64,000 nucleotides of DNA from Doris montereyensis (GCA_037039925.1 JAXRKP010001100.1:10001-74000); one strand, 5' to 3'. Shown: positions 50,696 to 62,928, counted from the stretch's first letter. Notes: generated from the letters alone by a model not told the origin. A program made the numbers and translations.

Positions 50696-52620
50696 GGCTT
50701 TGAACCTGTTCTAAATTCTCTCTAGCCAATTTAGGATTTTGTGTTTTAGCTTCCCTAGTTACTAACATTGTTTCTAGTTTTCTTTGCATTTACTCTCATT
50801 CCTCTTTTATTTAATTCATTATTCATCTTGTGATATTCGACTAGAGATCCGTTTCTGATTTCGAAACAGAATTACATCATCAGCAAATGAAAGCATTGAT
50901 ATATTTACTGGTTTGAGCTTCCACATACCTACATTTGTATTCATTTTTGAGGATGCCTTTGCGACTGAATCCATACATATGATAAACAAAAGATGACTTA
51001 GGATACAACCCTGTCTTACTCCTATATCTACATCAAATTCTTCAGATACATTTGCAGCTACTCTCACTGCACATGTTGGTTTATTGTAAAAACGTTTAGT
51101 GGCTTCTATTAAATTTTGCTCTACGTTGTCTTCTTTTAAGGACTGCCATAGTTTGTCCAACCTCACGGTGTCAAATGGCTTTTTTAAGTCAATAAAACAC
51201 AGGTGCAAGTCGATGTTTCTCTCGAGGAATTTTTCTATAATTGTCTCATTGTAAATATACGGTCTTGAACACTTCTCCCTGGTCTAAATCAACTCTGGTG
51301 TACTTCAATCTGATCCTCTACTCTTTTCCTTCGTCTCATTTCCAGAATCCTGGCATACACTTTTCCTGGTACGCTAAGTAGTGATATCCCTCTATAGTTT
51401 GATCATTCCATAGTTGATCCTTTCTTATGTATCGGTACTACCGTTCCCTTTTTCCAGTCGTCTGACACTTGTTTTGACTTCCATGCTTGTTGGCATATTG
51501 CATGTAGTAGTTTGTCTGCTTCTCTCCTTGGTTTTTAATCATTTCTGGATAAACTTGATTTGCACCGGGGCCTCTCCTAATTTCACTTTTCTTATAGTTG
51601 TTTGAAGTTCTTCCATTGAGATATATACATCTTCAGCTGTCTCATCTTTACTCCTTGTTTCATATGTTCTGGAGGGATTATGTAATTGGTGAAAATACTT
51701 TCTCCACGTTTCCATGATTTTGCGGTCTCCTTTATTTCTCCGTTGGCGGCTTAATTTGTCATAGTGGCCATGCTTTGGTCGTTCTCATGCTCTTCATTGC
51801 TCCACAGAACAGCTTTTAATTTCCTTGATAGCTTTCTTCAAGTTTTTGTCCAAACTCTTACCACTGTTCCTGTTCTGCTTTCCTAACTTTCTCTTTCACG
51901 ATAGTTCTTTTACTCACGTAATCTATCCTATCCTTTAGCCTCTCTATTTGCAAGTATTTATTCCAGGCATCCTTCTTTTCATCGATCTTAGTCTTAACAT
52001 TCTCATTCCACCATGCTATTCTTTTCCTATCTCTTTTAATTTGTTATAAATTTCCAACTTTCTAGTAGCTTTTCATGTCTTTTATGCACTAGCAGGCCTA
52101 CTCCTGCACTAGCTACTCCTGAGAAGATTAAAGTATGATTTGGTGCTACATTTTCTATTCCTTATCCTTTGTTCTTTGTTTCTGTAATGGCCTAAATGTC
52201 TACTTTGGCTTTTTCCATTTCTTCAACTAATTCTAACTCTTTTCCATTTATTGCCCCAACAGTCCGTGTTCTTTTCCAGGGACGTCTTCGAAAGTTCAAG
52301 CCGGGTATATCATCATATTTCATACTTTGAATCAGTTTGGTTTTGAATAAGCAGGGTACTAGCCCACTGTACCGTAGGTAGATGGTGAGGCTGCCACATT
52401 TGAGGCTCCCTACCGGGCCCTGTTATTTTCTATCAGGATTAACTCCCTTAACCTCTGGTTGCCCAAAACCAGCCTGCAAGGCAGTAGATTGTTTTCTGTC
52501 AGGATTAACTCCTTTAGCCTTTGGTCAACCTTGACGCACCTGTAAGGCAGCAGGAGGCTCGTGGAGAGTGGGACCGCCTTATCCCCGTACAGGTGTTTAC
52601 CTGTCCACTGCCCTGTTAAG
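50696..52620 (-). pseudogene. LINE family A copy 1, endonuclease-deleted
   Basis: Minus strand: 5' module (52.33-52.62 kb), endonuclease start ELELVEEMEKAKVDI and RHEKLLESWKFI (52.06-52.24 kb). It then jumps at about 52042 into the basic linker (51.9-52.04 kb), so most of the endonuclease is deleted. The RT is well preserved: CFIDLKKPFDTVRLDKLW (about 51200), VRQGCILSHLLF (about 51010) and LSFADDVILF (about 50870). The 3' C-terminal domain (WFGHVNRM) is missing. It lies head-to-tail with copy 2. Confidence 0.86.
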
Positions 52621-52755
52621 AAACATTTGAAGAATAATAATGATATTGAACAACCCGTGTGAACTCTGTTTGCACAAAACATGACGTCCCAATTCTGTAC
52701 AATCATAGTATCGAAACGTTACAAAAGTAGAGGAAGAAGGGATTGAGGAAGGAAT
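52621..52755. other. Short spacer, no gene seen
   Basis: Between the LINE 5' end and the 57-bp array. Confidence 0.4.
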
Positions 52756-53365
52756 AGTCAATGTGTTTCTCCATCAACGTTGTCTGCAGTACACTAGACG
52801 ACTAGGTTAAGTAACAGTCAATGTGTTTTATCAATGTTGTTTTATCAACGTTGTCAGTCAATGTGTTTTATCAACGTTGTCTGCAGTACACTAGACGACT
52901 AGGTTAAGTAACAGTCAATGTGTTTTATCAACGTTGTCTGCAGTACACTAGACGACTAGGTTAAGAGTCAATGTGTTTTATCAACGTTGTCTGCAGTACA
53001 CTAGACGACTAGGTTAAGTAACAGTCAATGTGTTTTATCAACGTTGTCTGCAGTACACTAGACGACTAGGTTAAGTAACAGTCAATGTGTTTTATCAACG
53101 TTGTCTGCAGTACACTAGACGACTAGGTTAAATAACAGTCAATGTGTTTTATCAACGTTGTCTGCAGTACACTAGACGACTAGGTTTAAGTAATCAAGTT
53201 CAATGTGTTTTATCAACGTTGCCTGCATAACACTAGACGACTAGGTTAAATAACAGTCAAGGTTTTATCAACGTTGTCTAAATAGGTTAAATTTGTGTTT
53301 TATCAAGGTAGACGACTAGGTTAAATAACAGTCAATTTATCAACGTTGTGTAGAACAAACGAGGT
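52756..53365. repeat. 57-bp minisatellite, about 10 units
   Basis: Unit GTCAATGTGTTTTATCAACG + TTGTCTGCAGTACACTAGAC + GACTAGGTTAAGTAACA. The first two units are rearranged, five central units are near-identical and the last three are degraded and shortened. Confidence 0.96.
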
Positions 53366-53469
53366 TAAGTAGTCAAGGATCCATTTGTTCTTTATTTAGT
53401 CCATGTTCTTTATTTTTCTGTTGTAAAGAAACTGTTTGAAATATCTCAGGTGAGGGATTGTTTTGTTGA

Positions 53470-54250
53470 CCTTATTTTTATAAATAATTTTAAAAAAAAC
53501 TGTGCCAACAGTGTGATCAAGTTGAGGACTTTCTAACCAAGAAAAATATTCTCGGAAATGCCAAATATAACGTGATTCCGGTGAAGGATCGCAATTATCG
53601 GTTAATATTTTATCTAATTGATTCCAAAATGTGTTAACGTGGTATCATTCCCATAATAGGTGTTGTATTGATTCGCTGTAAATGTTGTGAAATGTGCATT
53701 TATCATTTTGGTTCTTATTAAATTAAGACACACTTCTATTTGTGCTCAAACTATTATGTAATATTTTAGTCTGAAACCATCATAGTTTATTATCCAAGGT
53801 TGTTTTTCTTATTTGAAGGAACACTCAGAAGTATACAGTTCTACATCAACTATTTTTTCCCATGTGTAAAGTCCTTTTCGTTTAATAATTGTGTATGTTA
53901 AATGTTTGTAGATATTAGATGAACCACTCTTGTTCCTTATGTTTTTCATTATTTTATAAAGTTACATTGCTATTTTTTGTTGAAGAGGAGAACAGGTTCA
54001 AAGATTTAAAATATTTATTTATAGACCTTACAATGCCATTATAAGTAAGAATGTTAATTTTTACATTAGGAAATACTTGACAAAATTCAGGATATGACAA
54101 AAAGTCTTTTCTGTTTTGCAGTTGCAGTTGACTAATCGAGTGGATATCCCCTCTGAGGAGCTCTGAGTTAGTTATATGGAAATCATTAACCTTGATGTTT
54201 TTATTGCACAAAAACTACTATTAGAAAATTCGTCATTGTTTCAAGGAACA
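53470..54250 (-). pseudogene. L1/Tx1-like LINE 3' region, minus strand
   Basis: Minus strand from about 54140: NRKDFLSYPEFCQVFPNVKI, then NILTYNGIVRSINKYF, resembling the conserved L1/Tx1 post-RT pattern (F.S..EF...Y....NFL.Y..I..AI). Further down QHLLWE and FWNQLDKIL near 53.68-53.6 kb fit the 'HLLWEC...FW' motif of the same clade. Frameshifts and stops present. Identification is by motif only. Confidence 0.6.
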
Positions 54251-54539
54251 CATTTTCAAGCAAAGTCAGAGTAGTGTAGAAACACTTCATGGAATTATTA
54301 GTTATCTACCTTGCTGTATTATTTTCTTTTGGGTAATCATTGTTCTCAAGTTGTTTTGTCCATTATTTCCTGTTGTTTTTTATAAGCTTCTGATAGAGAA
54401 AACGATGAGGGAATTGGAAAAAAATAATCGTACAATGTTTTTCTCTTTGACGTGTTGCTTTCTACGCCGCTCTCGGAGTCAATAGATTTATTTTCTGTCT
54501 TGTTTTTACCCATGTGAGCGGGAATGTATATATATATAT
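54251..54539. other. Spacer between inverted LINE fragments
   Basis: No feature recognised; ends in a short (TA)n at 54528-54538. Confidence 0.4.
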
Positions 54540-54780
54540 GCAACTGCAAAACGGAAAAGACTTCTTGTCATATCCTGAATTTTGTCAAGTATTTCCTAAT
54601 ATGAAAATTATCATACTTACTTATAATGGCATTGTAAGGTCTATAAATAAATATTTTAAATCTCTGAACCTGTCTTCCTCTTCAACAAAAAATAACAATG
54701 TAACTTTCCAAATAATGAAAATCATAAGGAACAAGAGTGGTTCATCTAATATCTACAAACATTTATATATATATATCTGC
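54540..54780 (+). repeat. Inverted second copy of the L1/Tx1-like fragment
   Basis: Plus strand encodes NGKDFLSYPEFCQVFPNMKI, LTYNGIVRSINKYFKSLNLS and STKNNNVTF. This is nearly identical to the minus-strand product of 53.96-54.14 kb. The two copies face each other as inverted repeats with about 0.4 kb between. Confidence 0.85.
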
Positions 54781-54902
54781 TTAGTGGACCGACTGTTTTT
54801 CACTCACCTTTCTCGTGAGCTACATGTATAAACCTGTTTGTCAATTAATAATGGCGACCGCCCATTAGACCATATTATTATCACAAAATCATATCACAAA
54901 GT

Positions 54903-55270
54903 CACTTGTACTTGTAGGGAGTATAGTTATCTCGGTTGATAGCACACTTGTACTTGTAGGGAGTATAGTTATCTCGGTTGGTAGCACACTTGTACTTGTA
55001 GGGAGTATAGTTATCTCGGTTGATAGCACACTTGTACTTGTAGGGAGTATAGTTGTCTCGGTTGATAGCACACTTGTACTTGTAGGGAGTATAGTTATCT
55101 CGTTGATAGCACACTTGTACTTGTAGGGAGTATAGTTATCTCGGTTGGTAGCACACTTGTACTTGTAGGGAGTATAGTTATCTCGGTTGATAGCACACTT
55201 GTACTTGTAGGGAGTATAGTTATCTCGGTTGATAGCACACTTGTACTTGTAGGGAGTATAGTTATCTCGG
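54903..55270. repeat. 42-bp minisatellite made of SINE A head plus target duplication
   Basis: About nine units of CACTTGTACTTGTAGGGAGT + ATAGTTATCTCGGTTGATAGCA. The part GGGAGTATAGTTATCTCGG...TAGCACACTT equals the first 33 bp of SINE family A including box A. The remainder CTTGTACTTGTAG is the sequence that also flanks the 3' end of the complete SINE at 55425-55437. Minus-strand INRDNYTPYKYKCA frames are repeat artefacts. Confidence 0.95.
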
Positions 55271-55437
55271 TTGATAGCACACTTCCTTTTCATGGCGAGG
55301 CGATGGGTGCCGACGCAGAGGTCGCGGGTTCGATCCCCATGGTGGCCAGGATTTTTTCTGTCTATTCCTTGTGTTTGTCTCGTCTTTGTTCCTATCGCGC
55401 TTTCATATTATATTGTGTCATTGCCTTGTACTTGTAG
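55251..55437 (+). mobile_element. tRNA-derived SINE, family A, complete copy at the end of the array
   Basis: Box A-like TTATCTCGGTTGATAGC at about 55262-55278, box B GGTTCGATCC at 55327-55336, tail TCTATTCCTTGTGTTTGTCT...TTTCATATTATATTGTGTCA. The 3' flank CTTGTACTTGTAG (55425-55437) repeats the sequence before the first array unit, consistent with a 13-bp target-site duplication. Confidence 0.9.
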
Positions 55438-56030
55438 TCACTACATCATTTGAATCCAAAGACACACAATCATAAATAATATACCAGAAAGAACATGGAA
55501 TCATCAGAAAAGTAAATATCCCAAGTTGAAGCAGCTGCGTTCTGATAAACGAAGTAAAACTTTTTTAAAAGCGACAGCGATGTGCAAAGTGACCGGCTAT
55601 CATCCAAGCCAAACCCCAAGCCGGGTATTAGTATTAGTATTATTGTTTTAAGTGTCTTTGTGCATCAAGGACTATGTCGCCAGGCCACTATGTTAGTTGA
55701 CGTTTTAAAGAGTCCCAATATCGTTTTCATTTGAATTTGAAGAATTCTAATTGGTCTTTTTTTATTATCAAAAGCAATGTTTGATTTAGGTAAAATGGCA
55801 TTGTGTCTCCCTCCTTTATTTAGTTCAATTTTCCTTCGTCTAAGTCTCAATAGGTTTTAATAATAATAATAATACTAAGCACTTATAGAGCGCTTAATCC
55901 CTAAAAAGAGGCTCAAGCGCTTTAAATACTTGAAAGGTTGGAATAGAACCATTCACGTCTGCCATGATAACTCACTATCCGCTATTGACTCGATCTAATA
56001 ATCGTACATGATATCATTCAGAGTATAACA
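55438..56030. other. Intergenic DNA, no gene seen
   Basis: At 55858-55925 (AATAATAATAATACTAAGCA, AGAGCGCTTAATCCC, TCAAGCGCTTTAAAT) is a possible LINE 3' tail similar in style to 7.70 and 12.73 kb. Confidence 0.45.
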
Positions 56031-56034
56031 TGCT

Positions 56035-56600
56035 CGTTACAATAATAGTTCCTTCAAAGTCATTATTGCAAATAGAGCCGGAGCTTTTCGCGTCTTCTGT
56101 AGGGGTCCCTGGGGAACTCGCAGCTTTCACACGCTTTCGATGATGACACGACTCTAGTCTGATGCAGGTTTTTACTTCCAAGCTAGTGTTAGTATCCATT
56201 TGTACCTGGGTTGAGTGAGAATCTTGAGGTAAAGTTCCTTCAAGGTCGTTACGGGTCATAGAGCCGGAGCTTATCCTGGTTTCTATAGCATGAAGCGAAG
56301 CAAATGAAAATAACCACCTCCTGAACAGGATCTTGAGATTCCGGGTTCGAATCCTAGCAAAGATAGGCCCGATGTCGTGTTCCTTGGGAAATACACTTAA
56401 ACATGCATTTTTCCTACTCGACCAAGGTGCAAATGGGTACACGCACTGGTTTTGGAGTAAAAACCTGCGTCAGACTAGCATTCAGTGTAGGAGGTAATTA
56501 TTATCACCTGTTCCCTTTCACACTATAGATTTCGGGATAAGCTCCGGCTCTATGGGCGTTAAGGGTCTTGAAGAAACTTTACTTTACTAACTTTCTGAAG
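56035..56600. mobile_element. Cluster of SINE family B fragments, inverted
   Basis: 56035-56222 is a minus-oriented partial copy (GAGCCGGAGCTT, GATGCAGGTTTTTACTTCCA). 56228-56335 is a second minus fragment (TTCCTTCAAGGTCGTTACGG, GAGCCGGAGCTTATCCTGG). 56335-56595 is a plus-oriented copy starting in box B (GGGTTCGAATCC) and ending GATAAGCTCCGGCTCTATGG. The last two form an inverted pair joined near 56335. Confidence 0.82.
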
Positions 56601-56829
56601 AAACATTAATATTGATAAACAGTCTGGCAATGGGACAATGTCGAAAGGACAATACAGTAAAGTCCGGTTAAAGTTAAAAACTTCGGACTGAGAAATGTTG
56701 TTGGACTTTTAAGCAAGGTTGACATTAACCCTGTCGAAGAGAAACAATCCATGGTTGTCAAGTTATAAAAAAGATTTGATCACCTCTACATCAATAGACT
56801 TCGTGCGCATTTGAACAAACACAAGCCAC
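56601..56829. other. Intergenic DNA, no gene seen
   Basis: Nothing recognised. Confidence 0.4.
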
Positions 56830-57145
56830 TGACTGGTTTGACTTGCTTTGATTTACCTACATCCACTACTAAGGTGATCTCGGGGTTTACGGTAGGATTG
56901 TTAATTTTGCCCAAACTGCCCTGTAAACAGCCAAGGATCTCTAACATGCACAGGGTATTGTCATCTGCACACGGGACCTCCTTTTTATTGTCCGTCTCCG
57001 ACAGGACTATGTATTCTTCCATCTACCTGGGGGAGGAGGGGGGGAGGTCGATTTTACTTGAAATAAATCGAGAAAAATGTTTAAACCGTCGGCGGGGCTT
57101 GAACTGACTACAGAGTTCACTCCATTGGCTAGTCACTGAATCACT
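56830..57145 (-). mobile_element. tRNA-derived SINE, family C, minus copy
   Basis: Aligns with 39.70-40.01 kb: GCTTTGATTTACCTACATCC at the left (tail), GTAGGATTGTTAATTTTGCC, AAATCGAGAAAAATGTTTAA, box B complement GGGCTTGAACTGA and a right-end head GTGATTCAGTGACTAGCC on the minus strand. Confidence 0.78.
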
Positions 57146-58086
57146 TGTTATTGTTGTTGTTGTTGTGGTGACTCTTTCTCGAGAAGAGTCTAGAGAGGAA
57201 CGTAGATGGGCCCGTCAGGTCCACGTTCAACCCTACTACATGTACAATGTACTAGTACTATACTAATCCAATGCATTACACATACATCAGATATAGACCC
57301 ACACACTCAATTGAGCCAAAAAGTAATAATATAATAATAAGGGGATGGGAATGGTCTAGAACATTTATCAAGGGGCTTTTCTGTGTTTTTTTTTAGTGAT
57401 ATAGTTAAACAGAACCGCCCCCGAAGCTGTTGATGTAATCCGAATCGAAGTACAATGAATTGTTAAGGAAATAAACGATGTCGTGAAAAAGTTGCTTTTA
57501 ACCGAAAATTGACGTCAAGTGAGCTGACTTTAGGCGGATTCCATTGTATACATTATTTTCCGTCTATTACTTTGTAGTTATCTCCCCTTTTGACATATGT
57601 GCAAAGGATTTGTTTGTTCGTCCACCATATGCGATGACCTCAGGGTGAATTCAGAGAAAGCAACAAGACAGAAGGAATGTTAAAAAGTGTCAGGAAAGAA
57701 GTTGAACCCAACAGTAATGCCTACGTTCCAATAAAAAGATGACACCATCACTAAAAACAATCCACACATCCACATTATTCATACTGATAAGAGAAAGTAA
57801 TTACGATAAAGAACAAACAATCATGTTCTTTTTATTTGCTTTTTTTATTTCATTTTCTTCACCAAAAGGCAAGTGTCAGAGAACATTGCAATTCTCAATA
57901 GTGATTGTATATATAATAATATAATATATAGAACTTGAAAACCATTATAAAAAATAGGCTAAGTGTGAGCAAATTCTAAAATGTTTTCAAATTAGCAGCA
58001 GCGGATCGATGCAAAACCATGTGTTAAATTAAAAGAAAAGAACAAAACAGAAGAAAGGAAGATAATGACAGCACAGTAAATCATGC
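57146..58086. other. Intergenic DNA, no gene seen
   Basis: Contains (GTT)n at about 57149-57166 and a short family D-like piece (CCACCATATGCGATGACCTC) at about 57621. No coding signature. Confidence 0.4.
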
Positions 58087-58254
58087 TCAAACTCAAATGA
58101 ATACAATTTTTCAGCAACTATGAAAATATCCCCTGGGATAAAACTCAAATGAATACAATTTTTCAGCAACTATGAAAATATCCACTTGGATAAAACTCAA
58201 ATGAATACAATTTTTCAGCAACTATGAAAATATCCACTTGGATAAAACTCAAAT
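58087..58254. repeat. 51-bp tandem repeat, about 3.3 copies
   Basis: Unit AAACTCAAATGAATACAATT + TTTCAGCAACTATGAAAATATCC + (C/A)C(C/T)(G/T)GGAT. Copies are almost identical. Confidence 0.95.
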
Positions 58255-59564
58255 CAATCAAAACATACTTGACACACGGTAACACCCCCCCCCCAAATTA
58301 AGGAATTCAATTAAAATTTAACTAAACATTAATTAAAATGTGCAAGGTGGGAAAGTGGCATAGATAGGGGTGATGAATCATACTAGGGTGATATGAAAAT
58401 CTAATAGAAATCAAGTAATGTATTAATCATTGAAATTTCAAGCATAGAAAAGAGTTATTTTATAGAAATAATAAATATTTGACTTTGTGGAACTATGCGC
58501 AAGGATATTTGTTTTTGGAGAAATGTGATATTCCAAAAATGATGCGAAAAGAAAAGCTCATGATGATAATGTAATAGTAATAATGTGATGGGTCAGGTTG
58601 GGGGATAATATGTTAAAAAAATCATGAAAAGTGATAATGAACTCAATGTCTGTAATAAGGAAAATTTGAACCCCTATTTTGACTTACACAGGCTGGTTAT
58701 AAAGCAAGTTATAATAAAAGTTCACTTATGAATGTACACACAAACACACTGCAAATTAAATCAAGTTTTCTACTGGGCTCAAATCTGCATACAACTTCAG
58801 ATATATACATGCACATACATACAGACACATACTGCAGTAGAAAGAGATTCATTTAAAGTCAAATTTATACACAGATACACACAAATGCGAATACACACAA
58901 ATACGAGTCCTAACAGAGAGTCGCCAGTGTTCAGAAATAGCCACACACACACACACACACACACTCACACATATAGACTTACACACACATATAATACTAA
59001 CTAAAGCAAGCCTTGACAGAGAGTCTCCAATTTTCAGAATTGCACACATACTCATATATCTACAGTGAAAGACGGCACAAGAACCAATATAAATTCATAT
59101 AATAACCATAGAGCAATCCTTGTATCCTACTGGGTCTAGTTTATGACCTTGCATACCATGTATGTCTGTGAAAATAGATTAAAATGCTCAGCATCCTTTT
59201 CTTTGAATTATTCAAAGCATCCAAAATTGGACTTACACAGTTTGTGACTTTCTCCGTGGAATATAATACTGAGTAAAGCAAATCATAACAGACACACACA
59301 CCCACACAATACAGCAAATAGTAAGTCACAAAAGTTAAAATATAATGTACACACTCTTTAAAAAGCATTCCATGATAAATTAACTATGCAGACACATTAA
59401 TACTGAATAAGACAATATCTTTTACTGACCAACCACCACACACAATTCTCAATAAAGCAAACCATTGGAAATAAATAAGATAAAGATGGGGCACTAAACA
59501 AAATTTGAAAAAAAGCATGACGTCAGGGTTCAACTACCACACAGAAAGTGCTTTGTTTAGTTTG
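58255..59564. other. Intergenic AT-rich DNA with CA runs, no gene seen
   Basis: (CA)n at 58942-58964 and other CACACA words to 59.3 kb. A 58.9/59.02 kb pair of AACAGAGAGTCGCCAGTGTT and GACAGAGAGTCTCCAATTTT suggests an old tandem duplication of about 115 bp. Confidence 0.45.
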
Positions 59565-59695
59565 TTTCACTTAAATTCGCCCACATCCACCATATGTGGT
59601 GATCTCAGGGTGAATTCAGAGGAAATAGCAAGATGAAAGAGTGAAAGAAAAGAAGTAGGACTAGTAGGAGCCACCAGCTGCAGCCTGCTGACTGC
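59565..59695 (-). repeat. Dispersed short repeat, family D, inverted copy
   Basis: TTCGCCCACATCCACCATAT, GGTGATCTCAGGGTGAATTC and GAAAAGAAGTAGGACTAGTA are the complement of the blocks at 40.06-40.19 kb. Confidence 0.6.
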
Positions 59696-59719
59696 CCACA
59701 CACAAGACAATGCTGCATG

Positions 59720-59845
59720 ATGCGAGTAAGGGCAAGCCAGACATCAGACACAATACTCAAGTAAGGGCAAGCCAGACATACTCAACAATACTCAACCAAG
59801 TAAGGGCAAGCCAGACATACACATCAGACACAATACTCAACCATT
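59720..59845. repeat. Short imperfect tandem repeat (GTAAGGGCAAGCCAGACAT)
   Basis: Three copies of AAGGGCAAGCCAGACAT with ACACAATACTCAA(CCA) between them. Confidence 0.85.
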
Positions 59846-59849
59846 GATT

Positions 59850-60900
59850 GGGCTGAGCTCCCATGAGAATGACCTTAGTTAATGACCTTAGTTCGACGGG
59901 CAAGGGAGGCTTTCCGTCCAGGGGTGCTTTGGAACCTCCAACAATGGTTGAGTTTCCCACAGAACCCCTTATGACTAACAGTAAACCTGCTCTTGAGAGA
60001 GCTAAGCGAGCTTCGACACTGACTGGGGAGCCCCCTCCTTACCCAATGTTATTTAGTGGGACTCACCCGATCACCGAAGGGGGTTAAGCCGTAGGGACCC
60101 ACAACTGGCCCCGAGCCAGCTGAGGCCATAAAGCTTAGAGTTTCCGTTCTAAGGGTTATCTAAAAATAAAACTTGAACGTCAAATTAGTCCCTTCAAGAG
60201 AAGAAGGCACAATACTTTATATCGTCAGTGAAATTGTTTATACGCACAAGTCCGCAATATATGTGATATGACATTTCTCCTTAATATGATCAAATGCATG
60301 CTTGAAGCGATAGAAAAGCCCATTTAACACACATGATCAAAACGAAGATTTCCATTTTCTTCCTACCTTAAAACTCTAATCTCATGAGTCAAAGAGTGGA
60401 CTTACTTGTTTAGATCTTTCCAAAAATTTCAACTCTAGCCGTATAAAGTCAATTTTGTGCACAACAGATTATTTCTTTCCTGTATGCATTCTAAAGACTA
60501 AAGTAGTAATTGAATTATAATCTAAAAAGCATAAAATAGTGTTGGCAGCCCTATTCAATGATTTATTACATTTATTACTTCTCCTGAAAAATTACATCGT
60601 ACGGACATATGTGTTCAGACAATTTCAAACGACAATATATAATATATTTCATAAACAGGAATCAAAAGAGTTTGACAATGCAAACAAACAATGAACAGAT
60701 CACCCAGATTTTTGCCTGGGAAAGATACAGACATAAGTGAACAAAAGAAGGAGCTATTTATCTATTAATGTCTAGCCAATGTCTTCACTTTCATGCAAAT
60801 CCCCATTCTGGGATAGATCAAATGGCATTATGAGACAACCACCTCCACTGAGACAACGAGTTGCATAGCGAGTCAATGTATGTACATGAACATGTATGTT
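59850..60900. other. Intergenic DNA, no gene seen
   Basis: 59.86-60.12 kb is more GC-rich and has a 74-codon open frame rich in Pro/Gly (GKGGFPSRGALEPPT) that I do not recognise. It could be a decayed LINE 5' end. The rest is AT-rich without features. Confidence 0.35.
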
Positions 60901-60904
60901 CTAG

Positions 60905-61473
60905 AACTCTGATTTATTTCAACAACATGAATGGTCCTAGTGCTCTATGATTTATTTCAGCAGTATGAAATGTCCTAGAGTTCTTTGGCTTATTTCAACA
61001 GTGTGAAATATCCTAAACCAATGTGAAAGGTCCTAGGGCTCTTTGACTTATTTCAACAGTGTGAAATATCCTAAACCAATGTGAAAGGTCCTAAAGTTCT
61101 TTGACTATTTCAACAGTGTGAAATATCCTAAACCAATGTGAAAGGTCTAAAGTTCTTTGACTTATTTCAACAGTGTGAAATATCCTAAACCAATGTGAAA
61201 GGTCCTAGGGTTCTTTGACTTATTTTCAACAGTGTGAAATATCCTAAACCAATGTGAAAGGTCCTAAAGCTCTTTGACTTATTTCAACAGTGTGAAATAT
61301 CCTAAACCAATGTGAAAGGTCCTAGGGCTCTTTGACTTATTTCAACAGTGTGAAATATCCTAAACCAATGTGAAAGGTCCTAGTCCTAGGGCTCTTTGAC
61401 TTATTTCAACAGTGTGAAATATCCTAAACCAATGTGAGAGGTCCTAGGGCTCTTTGACTTATTTCAACAGTGT
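60905..61473. repeat. 58-bp minisatellite, about 10 units
   Basis: Unit TTTGACTTATTTCAACAGTG + TGAAATATCCTAAACCAATG + TGAAAGGTCCTAGGGCTC. Alternates between AGGGCTC, AAAGTTC and AGGGTTC endings. The first two units are diverged. Confidence 0.95.
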
Positions 61474-61477
61474 AAAC

Positions 61478-61508
<31 letters not shown>

Positions 61509-62549
61509 GACTGAGAGACAGAGACAGACAGAGAGACAGAGACAGACAAACGACATACACTTACGTCCTGTAACACAAGATAATCATTTTTCAGTTTTAT
61601 ATTAAACTTGAACTCAAGCCTTTGACAGACAACAAATTCAGTAAATGCTTACTTCAATAAATTATAGAGAAATGCCAATGTCATCTACAGTGCTCTCCTC
61701 AGTGACAAGAGTCAATGGTGAACAATGCCATGCGCTTTCAAGCACTTTCAAACTATACTGTATCAGGAATATGAATAATAAGATGAAACAAGAGAAAGCC
61801 ACTGATATAATTGAACAATGCCTAATCACAGCTGTACTGGTCATGTTTTCACATACAATGTGATTCAGACAGTAGTTGTGCGAAAATTCAAGGCAATGGC
61901 AAACATTTTGTTACAATCATTGGGACTATGACATTTGACAATCATCAGGTTTTTACCCACCAACATATGGCAATAAAAGAGTCATGGCAATTCTCCAATT
62001 CACTTAATAAATGAGTCATCATTACAAGCATTGAAGTAAGGACCCTCTAAATATTAACATCACCGTTGGAATCATTACAATGAAGGAGTTATATACAATC
62101 CAGTTATAACTAGCACTGAAGCAACGACTCTCAGAAGGCTTTTAAATCACCACTTCACTCATTTAAATCTAGGAGTTGTAACAAGCACTGGACAACGAGC
62201 CATTCCCAAACAACTGTTGGGCTCACAGGTGATCGTTCAAACTCAAATCATTGACTCAATTCAGTCACTGGTTTTATGATCAATCAAACATAACAAAAGG
62301 TGGCATGACGTCAAAATTATCACAATTTCATAAAAGAATTTTTAGGTTTCTCGAAAGCATAGTTAGAGTACTGTAGGTTATCACAAAGAGTTGGAAAAAC
62401 CATTACCTATTATGGCTCAGTGGAGGTGGTTGTCTCAAAAGGACATAGGAAAACCACTCACTTATTACAATCATTGGGTGTAAGAAAATCAATTGCTCAT
62501 AACAATCACTGGGCTTATGAAAACATAACAATGTGGGGAGGGAGAGAGA
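61474..62549. other. Intergenic DNA, short (GA)n then no gene seen
   Basis: (GA)n and GACAGA words at 61478-61545. Thereafter AT-rich sequence with no recognised feature. Confidence 0.45.
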
Positions 62550-62928
62550 ATAGTGGTGGCTGTAGTATTATTAGTAGTATAAGTAGTAGTAGTAGTAGTA
62601 GTTGTAGTAGTAGTAGTAGATATTAGTTGTAGTAGCAGCAGTAGCAATAGTAGTAGTAGTGGTAGTAAAAGTAGTAGTACTAATAAGAGCAGCAGTAATA
62701 GTTGTAGAAGTAGCTGTAGTAATAAAAGTAGCAGTAGTAGTAGTAGTAAGAGCAGCAGCAGCTTGCAGTAGTAGTAGCAGTAGTAGTAGGAGCAGCAGGA
62801 GCAGTAGTAGTAGTAGTAGCAGCAGAGTAGTAGTAGTAGTAGTAGTAGTAGTCGTAGTAACAGTAGTAGTAGGAGCAGCAGCAGCAGGAGCAGTAGCAGT
62901 AGTAGTGGTAGTAGTAGTAGTAGTGCAT
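62550..62928. repeat. (AGT/AGC)n trinucleotide tract
   Basis: About 380 bp of GTA/GCA-type triplets with mixed AGTAGC, AGTAAA and AGGAGC variants. All Leu, Val, Ser, Ala and Tyr homopolymer frames on both strands are shadows. Confidence 0.97.

Noticed and set aside
54889..55293. 134-codon minus-strand open frame with INRDNYTPYKYKCA repeats
   Set aside because: Encoded by the 42-bp SINE A head array, not a gene.
55251..55345. Functional tRNA gene
   Set aside because: Box A and box B are present, but there is no cloverleaf acceptor stem closure and the sequence continues into a conserved SINE tail found at several loci.
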